Shown here one piece after another: positions 1 through 7,511 of a stretch of 10,877 nucleotides of DNA; the first letter of the stretch is position 1; each line of letters opens with the position of its first letter. Below the pieces are notes generated by a model that worked only from the letters and a program-made list of their open reading frames with translations, ran no database searches and was not told the origin of the DNA. The stretch comes from Ectocarpus siliculosus (taxonomy: Eukaryota > Sar > Phaeophyceae > Ectocarpales > Ectocarpaceae). A program made the position numbers and the translations under genes. Location: assembly GCA_000310025.1 (NCBI GenBank), contig FN648802.1:10230-21106 (forward strand). Direction: 5' to 3'.

Positions 1-256
1 TCCCGCTTTTTGTACCTTCCCATCCCCCCCCTTGGTTTTTCCCCGGGGGGGGGTGGGGCGGATTTCTTTGCGCCCCGGGACAATATTCCCCCCCCGGGGG
101 GGGGGGGGGGGGGCACGCAGACGAGACTGAACAATCGATCGGTGGTTCTCGTTCAAGGTTGGTTTGCCGTGGGGGCGCAGCTGCTCTTTGATCCGTCGTT
201 AACTAAACCAAAAAATACATCGGTATACGGCAGAACACAGATGCCTACGACAACAC
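1..256. other. G/C-tract-rich stretch without a gene
   Basis: This stretch contains C8 at 24-31, CCCC followed by G9 at 41-53, and C8 followed directly by G18 at 88-113. The C-run/G-run juxtapositions are self-complementary and could fold back. They are also typical places for assembly or polymerase errors, so exact run lengths are uncertain. No convincing coding frame crosses them. A translated frame over 10-336 is only Pro/Gly-rich low-complexity sequence. Confidence 0.6.
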
Positions 257-290
257 GACCACCACCACCACTAACAACAACAACAACAAC
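257..290. repeat. CCA/CAA microsatellite
   Basis: A run of ACC units (about 4) passes directly into a run of AAC units (about 6). A related, imperfect CAA run occurs at 536-561 inside the neighbouring 168-bp duplication. Confidence 0.85.
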
Positions 291-296
291 CCTTAC

Positions 297-635
297 GTCG
301 TCTATGTCACGGACTTTTCTTCTTGAAAACTCTTGATCCAGAGTCGGACCTCGAGCGCTTTGCCTGCGGCCAACCAAAAAACAATACAACAACATCCAAA
401 CACTACGTAGCGAAAATATATAACTTTTCTCATTCTCAAAAACAGAAGAGTTTGTTGTCGTACCTCATCCATGTCACGCAACTTTCCCTTCGCCGCACAA
501 TCGTTCCGCAGCCAGATCTCGAGCTTCTTCCCTGCCACAACAACACAACAACAACAATAACAGAGAACCATGCAACACGAAACTTGGAAATATTCGCGTG
601 CGCGCGAATACACACAATACATATTTCAGTGTGAA
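297..635. repeat. Diverged 168-bp tandem duplication
   Basis: Two adjacent units are alignable by eye, the first starting near 297 (TCTATGTCACGG) and the second near 467 (CCATGTCACGCA). Both go on to a shared CAGA(G/T)-TC-(G)-CCTCGAGC / CAGATCTCGAGC block, a C-TGCC block, a CAA-rich run, and a CAAACACTACG / CAACACGAAAC block. On the minus strand the two units stay in one frame (302-622) and both translate with AGK-LE at a spacing of 56 residues, so the period is 168 bp. The next shared peptide, R-(M/I)-D-(E/D)-VR, is in a shifted frame in the left unit, so any former coding frame is broken. No protein family is recognised. Confidence 0.5.
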
Positions 636-1126
636 GAATTTCGTGTTCCGCCGAAACGGCTACCAAGCGCTTTGTTCGTTGGTCGGCCGATGCGATTAGA
701 CCATGGAAAAAACGCAGACACACAAAATACACGCACTTTTTAGAATAGTTACTGAGACCGACACATTTTCAATGGTCACCTGATTAGCGTGGTCGATGAT
801 TATGTCAAACACCGCACACCCATGCAATAATAAATACCAACCGGTACGGCACTATGGCTGCAATCGATTGTTTCTTCGGGGCCCTTTGTCCAAGTAGATG
901 CGGGTATCATGGGCGTACGCGCTTGTAGAAAAAAAAAGTAGAATGCCCAACATGGTGAACGGCATAGGAATCGTGACGGCGGATGTGCAGCGATCTAGCC
1001 GGAGTCTTTCCATCGGGAGCAAACATAAAAAAAAAGTCAAGCTCGCTAGTGTCGTTGTGCATAAGTGGTTGGTCCATCTACAGAGCAACAGAGGAACCAG
1101 AACAGGAAAAACAGCAAAAATAGCGA
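622..1126. other. No gene seen
   Basis: I see no convincing coding region, RNA gene or large repeat here. There are A-runs at about 929-937 and 1026-1035. Open frames on both strands (852-1226 minus, 898-1188 plus) owe their length to the adjacent low-complexity ACC/CAA-type run and do not look like folded protein. Confidence 0.4.
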
Positions 1127-1171
1127 CGACAACACCAACACCAACACCAACGCCATCACCCACACCACCAA
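1127..1171. repeat. ACACCA-type microsatellite
   Basis: Imperfect hexanucleotide ACACCA/ACCAAC repetition, followed by CCATCACCC variants. It translates as Thr-Pro repeats on plus and Val-Gly repeats on minus, which explains the open frames in both directions. A short GCA run follows at 1269-1283. Confidence 0.8.
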
Positions 1172-1356
1172 CAGAACCTCTACGGTAACACCAGACTAGA
1201 CAGACAAACAGACAGGCGTTGCTCACCTAATCTAAATAGGGGGAGAGGACGACGACGCCCGGCGTGGCCAGCAGCAGCAGCAGGACGGTCGCCCACACCG
1301 CGCGAGCCGCCACGCCCCCAACCAGAGCAGGCCACGACGGCTATCAAACACCAACA

Positions 1357-1755
1357 ATGGTTGTCCGCACCAACCAGCAGGGGAGAAGGAAAGCAAAAAG
1401 GGCCAGACAACAAACCCGCACATCAGTCACCGGGTTCTGGGGCAAGAAAGGACGATTGGGCGGGGGATCGTTCAAGGAGGTAGGCACTAGGCATGACTCG
1501 CAGGAAGGAGGAAAAGCAGAAGGTCCTGATCGGAAGACCCAAACGTCATCGAGGTTTGCTCAACGCATTGTAGATGAAAGTGGTTTGGCGAGCAGGGGTG
1601 TTGACTTAGCAGGAAAGGGCCACGACACCGCTGACACAGCAGCGTTAATGCAGACGCCGATCACAAGACGATACTTTGATTCGTGGCTGAGGTGGGCCAC
1701 ATCACATTCTCGCATGGGTATGCCTCAGAGCCGTTTCTCAAGTCCAGCGGTGTAA
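1357..1755 (+). CDS. Weak candidate ORF, unknown product (132 aa)
   Basis: An open frame of 132 residues starts from the ATG at 1357. The same frame is open further upstream to a GTG at 1264, but that part crosses a CAG run and adds only Ser/Arg/Thr-rich sequence. The predicted protein is basic and Gly/Lys/Arg-rich in its first half (a GRRKAKRAR stretch). The second half is more ordinary, with RFAQRIVDESGLASRG and TRRYFDSWLRW, which would suit a short amphipathic helical segment. There is no signal peptide, membrane segment or known motif. It has no neighbouring gene and no visible promoter. An equally long frame lies on the opposite strand from 1661, so chance is a real alternative. It could be an exon of a larger gene, but I cannot show splice sites that fix its ends. 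Confidence 0.15.
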   Translation: MVVRTNQQGRRKAKRARQQTRTSVTGFWGKKGRLGGGSFKEVGTRHDSQEGGKAEGPDRKTQTSSRFAQRIVDESGLASRGVDLAGKGHDTADTAALMQTPITRRYFDSWLRWATSHSRMGMPQSRFSSPAV

Positions 1756-1919
1756 CAACCGAGGAAAACGAGAACAATGTCGGTGTAGTCCTGGGACTAC
1801 AGAAGCACCACAATCGTGCACGTGTTCTGCCCATTGTTATGTCACGAGATTGTGGTGTACGGCCCTTTGGCAATTTCAGACAAACTGGCGACATCGGAGA
1901 CAGAAAAACAAAGACATAG
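1683..1919 (+). CDS. Weak candidate coding fragment (about 78 codons)
   Basis: This frame is open from 1683 to a TAG at 1917-1919 and overlaps the previous candidate in another phase. The only ATG comes late, in VMSRDCGV, so it could only be an internal or terminal exon or a relic. The composition is protein-like: VGHITFSHGYASEPF, then an acidic ENENN stretch, then VVLGLQKHHNRARVLPIV. I recognise no family. Minus-strand sequence is open over the same bases (1661-2068), which weakens the case. It may be the 3' part of a transposon-derived or host exon, or simply chance. Confidence 0.15.
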   Translation: MAEVGHITFSHGYASEPFLKSSGVTTEENENNVGVVLGLQKHHNRARVLPIVMSRDCGVRPFGNFRQTGDIGDRKTKT

Positions 1920-2850
1920 CCACCCGTAAAGGAAGGGAGGAAATACAAGAGGTAATCAGAGCCGCGAACACCACACACATACACCGCATGACGAAAACCC
2001 TCAGATGAAAAAAAAAGCCACCGACGTCGTGGCGGACAGGTGGTAACGAAGACGGGGAACGGTCCCATACCTGAGGCCGTACTGTACGTCTCCTGTCCGA
2101 CGGCCCCAGCCCCCTATGCTACGCGTCGAAAAAAATGAGGTCCCTCTTCAGCTGCCCAATCTCCGCGCACTCTGCATCGGTAGCCTAATTGTGCGTGCGG
2201 CATCGTGCATATAGGGGTAATTTACGCCAAGGTGTGCGGGAGTAAGAAGAGCGTATACGTAACCAACCTCTGCCTTGTCGTTGGCGGCAAATAGTGAACC
2301 CCAATCCAGAACAAACACATGCAAATATATTAGAGCATAAAACAAATATCTTGTTGACACCCGTTTGAGAACCCCAGAAAAGGGGCGGCGCAGAAGGCAG
2401 TCGCGACGATGGATGGATGTTGACATCCCCCCCCGAATAAATCATTCAACAAGAAAAACGGAGCTGCTGTCTCTCTAGCGCCACGACGTAGACCAATAAA
2501 CCGACAGCAGTGCAGAAAAATGAAGGTTGAGTTCTTCACTCAGCAAACAAACTGTATCGACCCCACACAAAACACCAACACGAGAATACCCATGGACGGA
2601 CGCTCGCATGACTGGTGAGAGTTTATTCCCGCATCCCACAAGTTTCATGGGCGAAGGTAGACAGAGGAGTCGAGGGGACGGCTGGTACCGACATGGAGAG
2701 GACCAACACCGGGTAGAGCCACGCAAGAAAAAACAGGTCGGAAACATGACAAGAAGGTAAGACATGCCTGTGTACCAACTGGTGTCGGGGTTGTTGTTGT
2801 GGTCAGGGCCATGGCTTACGGAGCGAGAAACGTAGCATCACGCGCGCGCA
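1920..2850. other. No gene seen
   Basis: I found no supportable gene, RNA or repeat family in this stretch. Short runs occur (A8 near 2007, A6 near 2130, C8 near 2427). Open frames under 100 codons occur in several phases at once on both strands and show no recognisable motif. The stretch ends at a short GC alternation (CGCGCGCGCA, 2841-2850) that abuts the left edge of the palindrome-rich element. Confidence 0.4.
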
Positions 2851-3019
2851 CAATCTCACACAGTACTGACAGTTTTTCTCAACCGCACATGGGCACTTCA
2901 TGGACTGCCCACGAGCCGCCCATGAGCTGCCCATGAGCTGCCCGTGGGCGGACCCATGGGCAGCCCATGAACTGCTCACGAAGTGCCCACCGTGGGCACT
3001 TCAAAGTAAAACTCGCCAC

Positions 3020-3073
3020 CGATATATCAACCTGAAACTGAGCCATCGGCACATCAACCTAGAACTTAGCCAT
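3020..3073. repeat. 27-bp direct repeat, two units
   Basis: Units at 3020-3046 and 3047-3073 share CATCAACCT/TATCAACCT followed by a GAACTTAGCCAT/AAACTGAGCCAT block. They are adjacent and about 80% identical by eye. On plus they translate as two RxINLxLSH peptides in one frame, but this sits inside the centre of the palindrome-rich element and no larger gene is apparent. Confidence 0.65.
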
Positions 3074-3133
3074 CTAGCGCCAACCTAGCGCGTATCGTGT
3101 GGCCTTGGGGTTAGGGCTAGGGCTGGCGTTAGG

Positions 3134-3147
3134 TTATCAGCTGATAA
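3134..3147. repeat. 14-bp perfect palindrome TTATCAGCTGATAA
   Basis: TTATCAG at 3134-3140 is followed immediately by its exact reverse complement. It lies near the centre of the 2851-3310 element, between the two CCCATGGG clusters. It could be a protein-binding site or a cruciform-prone point. Function is unknown. Confidence 0.7.
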
Positions 3148-3323
3148 AATGATCGTTCCAGAGCCGATGATCTATTGTTTAGGAGTACACTAGTTCCGGT
3201 TGAAGCGTCGCCCATGGGCTGCCCACGGGCTACCGATGGCGTTCCAGTGGGCATTCCCCATGGGCTGCCCATGGGACACCCGTGGGACACCCATGGGAAC
3301 CCTTGACGCCGCGAGTAGGGGGA

Positions 3324-3829
3324 GGGGGGGGGGGAGTGTACTAATGGTTGTGCATGCCGTAGTCGTTAGACCATTGACCTCGCATCCCTACAAAGCCGGC
3401 ACGGAGCACGCCGGGTTCTCACCGGACCAGGCTCTCATATCACCAACCGCGACGTGCAGTGAGGTATTCGGCGAATCGCATGAAGGGTGCGCTGCATCCT
3501 GCGAAGGGTGTCCAACATCTTGTGCTTTCGTCCTTCCGTGCGGATGACAGCTGCTTTCTGCTTTTTTCACTTCCAGAGACAGTTAAGCACTGTGCAACTG
3601 CGTCGAGAGTGCTTGACCAATTTGTCACAACGCGGTGCGATCGTCCCCTTTGTGCGGAGTGAGGGTTCTCGACCCCGCACAACATAGTCTACGCGACCAC
3701 CATTATGGTTACCAAAAAAAACAAATGGTAGCCTGTTTGTCGAGCTCACGAAGCGTTCGACGTTGTTGCCAAGCGCCGAAAACCCAACCCCGGTGGCACC
3801 GGTTGCAAACACCGAGGGGGGGGGGGGGG
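3324..3829. repeat. G-tract-bracketed repeat, copy A
   Basis: It starts at a G11 tract (3324-3334) and ends at a G14 tract (3816-3829). The core (3335-3733) aligns with copies B and C through blocks such as GACCTCGCATCCCTACAA, GGAGCACGCCGGGTTCTCAC, CGCATGAAGGGTG, ACTTCCAGAGACAGTT and TTCTCGACCCCGCACAACAT. The core ends in a GGTTACC...GGTAGCC imperfect inverted repeat around an A-run (3707-3732). A tail (3741-3815) contains GTTGTTGCCAAGCG and GAAAACCCAACCCC, matching the tail of copy B. By eye this is the most diverged copy. No transposase or reverse transcriptase frame is present, so it is non-coding, satellite-like or non-autonomous. Confidence 0.75.
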
Positions 3830-3837
3830 TCGGGGGG

Positions 3838-4662
3838 TAGGAACAATTGTCCACACTGTTTGTTTTCTCTCCCGTTCCACCGCACTTTCCTGCCGATAGC
3901 ACCTTCACCCACTAGCATCGTCAAGTCTTCAACACGGGGCAGAATGGTCATGGCAGGTCGCGTTAGCCTTCTCCCGGCCCTCCCGGGTCACCGCCTGCAG
4001 CACGTTCGAAAGCCTCCTCCAGAACTACAACACAAGAGGGTTAAAACCAATATCACCTTGCGGAGACCCTCTCTTTTCCGCCGGTAATGTTCGGGTAAGC
4101 ACGTGTGCTTGCGGCGTCTTCTCTCCAATCACCGGTGCTCCATCTCCTCTCCTCAGTGGTGGCTGCAGGGTTCAATTTCCTTACCGTAGCCAAGACATTC
4201 AGACTACCAGTCGGCGGCGAAGAGTTGCGACACACGGTACGTTTTCACGGACACCGCCGCTGGCTGACCGAGGTAACTCTCACCGCTGTGTGAGGGCCAC
4301 CGTCCGGTGCAGGGAAGTCCAGGTCCCCAGGGGCGCGTGAAAACACCTCGCCTCCGGCTCGCGTACTCCAGTGAGCCCCAAACTTCACCTCAAGGGTTTA
4401 CAAAACGAAACGATATCGAAAGGTAGGATGAGAAGAAAAAAAAAAACTATCCTGGGAGACAAAAAAAAAACTATCCTGGCCAGGCATGTAATCGACAGGA
4501 CTACCTGCCAAAATCTGAAAGAATGCGCCGACGGAGAGAGTTTCCGGCAGAACCATGTGCATCAAGGGCCTAGAACGGCAGAACAACGGATCAAGTAATC
4601 GAAACGTCCACGTGTCTACGAAACGGACGGTGACCAATGCGGTGGGGGCGGGGGGGTATGAG
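3838..4662. other. No gene seen; short A-run duplication
   Basis: There is no supportable gene. The left end (3838-3857) resembles the sequence that follows the G-tract at 4657-4676. At 4436-4479 a unit made of a run of about ten A followed by CTATCCTGG occurs twice in tandem. The A-runs translate as Lys on plus and Phe on minus. Short frames at 3635-4087 and 4105-4293 show no recognisable motif. Confidence 0.4.
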
Positions 4663-5184
4663 CAATCTCCCACACTACTGACAGTTTCGCCAAAACCGCC
4701 CATGGGACACCCATGGGTAGGGTTGTGCCCCGGCTTGAAAAAGTGGAACTGGGTACCCGGCGGGGTCTGGTGGGTTGGAAACGGCCGGGTTGCCAGGTGC
4801 GCGGGAGGGGGCACCGTATGGATATTACGGGGTACCCCTAGATATTGAGAACACCGAGCCACCAAAAAGGGGCGCCGTGAATGGATAATAGGGAGTACGC
4901 CTTGATTTTGGGGGTGCAGTGTACCGAAACCAAACACCCGGTTCCATACTGGTGGAACCGGAACCGGCCGGGTATTTCCGGAACCGGGCACGTACGCGGT
5001 GGTGGTACCCGGTTCTCACCCAGCCGGGGCACAACTCTACCCATGGGCCGCCCATGGGCACTTCACCCAGGGCTACCGGCAGGCGCGACTCCCGCGGCGA
5101 ACGGAGGTATATGAGTGGAGAAACCGCCAAAAAGGGCTCTGTCCCATGGGCGGTTTAGCAAAACTGTATGTAGAAGTGTGGGAG
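4663..5184. mobile_element. MITE/foldback-like element with long imperfect terminal inverted repeats
   Basis: Left arm 4663-4706 reads TCTCCCACACT, ACAGTTT, AACCGCCCATGGG. The right arm at 5143-5184 read on the minus strand gives TCTCCCACACT, ACAGTTTT, AACCGCCCATGGG in the same order. A second matched pair lies inside: CCCATGGGTAG(G/A)GTTGTGCC and on to CCGGCT at 4710-4735, inverted at 5022-5047. The right arm carries about 90 extra bases between its two blocks. The centre is rich in GGAACCGG/GGTACC units. Total length is about 520 bp with no transposase, consistent with a non-autonomous DNA element. No clean target-site duplication is visible. The left flank is a G-tract (4650-4656). The long minus-strand open frame at 4398-4991 runs across the element and is judged fortuitous. 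Confidence 0.65.
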
Positions 5185-6039
5185 ACCCAGGAGAAGGGGG
5201 CTCGAAATCTCACCCCCTGAAAAAAATCAACGGTGACACAGATGGTGGAACTCGCGGCAGGTGTATGCACAAGTAGCTTGGCCACATAGGCAAACATATC
5301 CAAACGCGAGGTAGCTGAGAACAGGTAAAGGTGAGCCGTCAGATTGGGGCAGCATTACCGTACACGGAATGGAGGCAATTCCAAGTGTTGGAGGCTGTAG
5401 AGCTCTTGGTCACATCGGAAAGCACGACAAGAAGAACCAAAACGCTCGGCAAGCTTACACCAGCAACACCAAGGTCAGAAGTTCACTACAGAAAAGGCCA
5501 GTGTCAAGTGGATTGAGGGGGCGAGCAAGAGGCACAAAATATAACACACCCGGAGACGGTTTGCAAAAAACACACCCAACCAATCCAACATGAAGACCAG
5601 CCACAGCCACTACAGCGCCATGGCAAGATGACGTGATCTCATTTCCCAATAGGCGCGACAGGTTCCGTCATACGTGTTTCGTGCATACAATGTTAGATGT
5701 CTCGCATGAAGGCTGTACTTGGTGCAGCTGTACCACGTTGGAGGTCGAGGCGCCAAGCCGACATGAAGCTCCGAAGCAGACGTACCGTAAAGCAGAGGGC
5801 GACAGGTCCAGGGAGGAAGAGCCTGGCCGGTACATGTGACTGTCACTGACTACAGTGCACAATGCCTTTGTTCCGTGAGTTGGATATACCTCCTTGGGCT
5901 GACTCGTCTGCTATTTCGTATGATACTTACATCGTATTCAAATCCAAGTACATGTACGGCGGGTAAGCGAATAGATGCAGGTGTGGAAATGCTAGAAGTA
6001 CGTTGTTCCCGGATTGGTCGGTCGTTGAAATCGAAAACA
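5185..6039. other. No gene seen
   Basis: I see no supportable gene, RNA or repeat family. Open frames below 80 codons exist in overlapping phases on both strands without motifs. Part of this stretch (5836-6240, plus) is open continuously into the A-tailed repeat copy, but the part before the repeat has no recognisable features. Confidence 0.4.
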
Positions 6040-6184
6040 AGGGAGATGTCCCTATATGCTGTCTGGGAAATCGTAAACTTACAGGTACTTTCTGACGCTA
6101 TGAATCCATTGCTAATCTGTCTCAGACTCTTTTCTATGATAGAGATGGTTTCGTTGTGTCATATTAAGAAAAAAAAAAAAAAAA
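6040..6184 (+). mobile_element. A-tailed SINE-like or retroposon-end repeat, copy 1
   Basis: It begins AGGGAGATGTCCCTATATGC and ends CATATTAAG plus a run of 16 A at 6169-6184. It matches 7022-7164 almost base for base: over the approximately 128 bp from GAGATG to TTAAGAA I count three substitutions and one single-G length difference just before that block. The common 5' boundary and A-rich 3' end fit a short retroposed unit. No good RNA polymerase III A-box/B-box pair is seen, and no convincing target-site duplication flanks it. Both strands are open across it, and the plus-strand peptide (EMSLYAVWEIV, then QVLSDAMNPLLICLRLFS) is shared with copy 2. Whether that peptide is ever made is unknown. 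Confidence 0.6.
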
Positions 6185-7021
6185 CGCCGCCGGGCGGGTG
6201 CCCCAGTTGTCACCCCACACCACCCAAGCGAGCACAGTGAGCAAAGCTCGTCAACGTGAGGTCAGGTGAGTTTACTAGAGAGAGCACCAACGTTCGACAA
6301 CTGGCGTTGCGATCTTTGATCTATTGAACACACATGCGCAAGTACGCGCTCTTTCTGCGGAAGCTCGTACTTCTTCGCTGCCATACGCATATGTAACTAT
6401 GTACTGCTGTGTAGTGCTGTTGTACAGGAGTGTGTACATATATGTACGTATGTAGACGATATGCACAATCTGCTCTCTGTTCCTTCATTTTTTTCTGGTC
6501 CGCGAAACCCTGTGGTATGCATGTTGTATTCTACGTTGCTCTTTTCTTGCTCGATTGCCGTGGCAACACCAGTCGACGACTCGCATTGTTGCTCACCGTC
6601 ACCACCTGCAACAAGCAGCACCATCACACAGAACACCAGCCGTGGGTAGTGTAGTAGGTCGATCTGCTCTCATAGCCACATCGATTCATTGAGCACACGC
6701 ATGCTCCGGGCACCATCATCATCGCCTGCTGAGCTGTATGCAGGTCTTCCATCCTCACATCCCCACGATCCCGTGTCTCGCTTCATCTCTCCTTTCCTGC
6801 CCGCCCTCCGCCCTCCGCGTTGTCACGAGCGCTTGGGGCCATTGAATCTTCACGCGCTACATAGAACGGGAGTTTACCCCAAACCCTGGCACGGCATCCG
6901 AATGTACTGCAGGTCTGGGCTTACAAAAAACACTCGTAATGTCGCTCCGTGCACTCCGACAGCAAAAAAAAAAAAACCCTCTCTGCCAAGCTATGAAAAA
7001 GGTGTTGAGCCTGTTACCCGC
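6185..7021. other. No gene seen between the two A-tailed copies
   Basis: It holds a perfect 14-bp palindrome GTACATATATGTAC (6434-6447), a pyrimidine-rich stretch around 6770-6830 and an A13 run near 6963-6975. Open frames at 6397-6654 overlap in several phases and are not convincing. Nothing suggests the internal region of an autonomous retroelement. Confidence 0.4.
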
Positions 7022-7511
7022 AGGGGAGATGTCCCTATATGCTGTCTGGGAAATCGTAGACATACAGGTACTTTCTGACGCTATGAATCCATTGCTAATC
7101 TGTCTCAGACTCTTTTCTATGATAGAGATGGTTTCGTTGTGCCATATTAAGAAAAGTAAAAAAATGGTGATTGTGTTGTGTAACAGCAGTGACTTCGTAA
7201 ATGATATATATGGGTACCACAGAGTATTGTACACACAGCATGTGGCACCGGGCTTGACACAAAATAGAGGAGTCATTGCATCTACCACGCAGTTCCACAC
7301 AAAGAGCCCCGTAAACGGAGAGGGCATCGACTGCACGAGCGAGCGCGCAGCTCTCTTTCGGTCTGTGCACACGGACAACACAGACCGTTATCGGTGCTGT
7401 CAACGCGTGCTTATGTATGTGCTGTTCTGCAGCATCCTCCGCGTGAAAAATTGTTTGCTCCGACACGGTCCCCCCGAACTTTTTTCTTGTTTCAAGGTTG
7501 CAAATCCGTGA
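6939..7511 (+). CDS. Low-confidence 190-aa ORF spanning A-tailed repeat copy 2
   Basis: An ATG at 6939 opens a frame of 190 residues, among the longest in the window. The first 28 residues are Lys-rich because the frame crosses the A13 run. Residues about 29-75 are encoded by the repeat and are largely hydrophobic (LLICLRLFSMIEMVSLC). Residues 76-190 lie in unique sequence with no recognisable motif and scattered Cys. The frame owes part of its length to the repeat, which is open on both strands, and a 174-codon minus-strand frame (6857-7381) overlaps it. I give it as a candidate only. A chance frame is the more likely reading. Confidence 0.15.
   Translation: MSLRALRQQKKKNPLCQAMKKVLSLLPAGEMSLYAVWEIVDIQVLSDAMNPLLICLRLFSMIEMVSLCHIKKSKKMVIVLCNSSDFVNDIYGYHRVLYTQHVAPGLTQNRGVIASTTQFHTKSPVNGEGIDCTSERAALFRSVHTDNTDRYRCCQRVLMYVLFCSILRVKNCLLRHGPPELFSCFKVANP
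7022..7164 (+). mobile_element. A-tailed SINE-like or retroposon-end repeat, copy 2
   Basis: It starts AGGGGAGATGTCCCTATATG and ends CATATTAAGAAAAGTAAAAAAA. The order and orientation are the same as copy 1, 982 bp downstream. The A-tail here is interrupted by GT, so it is slightly more decayed than the pure A16 tail of copy 1. The flanks differ from those of copy 1 on both sides, so this was not a simple large tandem duplication. Confidence 0.6.

Larger units (their letters stand above)
2851..3310. mobile_element. Palindrome-rich foldback element or relic, family shared with 4663-5184
   Basis: The left edge at 2851-2893 (CAATCTCACACAGTACTGAC, then AGTTTTT, AACCGC and CATGGG) closely matches the left arm of the element at 4663-4706. 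Two dense clusters of CCCATGGG and variants (2888-3000 and 3211-3297) bracket an AT-richer centre. Inside the left cluster, TGGGCACTTC at 2890 is inverted as GAAGTGCCCA at 2980 and repeated directly at 2994, so the cluster can fold on itself. The right cluster shares CATGGGACACCC with the other element. I cannot find a matching right terminal repeat or a target-site duplication, so the right end is uncertain and the copy may be degraded or composite. No transposase frame is present. Confidence 0.5.

Noticed and set aside
852-1226. A 124-codon minus-strand frame with hydrophobic stretches.
   Set aside because: It is open because of the ACACCA microsatellite (Val-Gly repeats). The opposite strand is also open for the same reason.
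1661-2068. A 135-codon minus-strand frame opposite the two plus-strand candidates.
   Set aside because: It is Phe/Pro/Cys-rich without a recognisable motif, and looks like the shadow of the more balanced plus-strand composition.
2888-3310. A CRISPR-like array, from regularly recurring CCCATGGG words.
   Set aside because: Spacing is irregular, the words are palindromic and very short, there are no unique spacers of constant length, and the context is eukaryotic.
4169-4182. GGGTTCAATTTCC as the T-arm of a tRNA gene.
   Set aside because: No acceptor-stem partner, D-arm or anticodon stem can be placed upstream.
4398-4991. A 197-codon open frame on the minus strand, the longest in the window.
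   Set aside because: It runs through the A-run duplication and the arm of the inverted-repeat element. Its translation is Pro/Thr/Phe-rich low complexity with no coherent domain.
7009-7032. TTACCCGCAGGGGAGAT resembles the 5' end of U1 snRNA (TTACCTGGCAGGGGAGAT).
   Set aside because: The similarity stops there: no U1-like stem-loops or Sm site follow. The other repeat copy at 6040 shares only the AGG(G)GAGAT part and has unrelated sequence in front.
6040-7164. The direct-repeat pair as short LTRs of a miniature LTR retrotransposon, with CAGGGGAGA before copy 2 as a polypurine tract.
   Set aside because: The shared sequence starts before the putative TG and continues past any CA end into TATTAAGAAAA. 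There is no primer-binding site after copy 1 and no flanking duplication.
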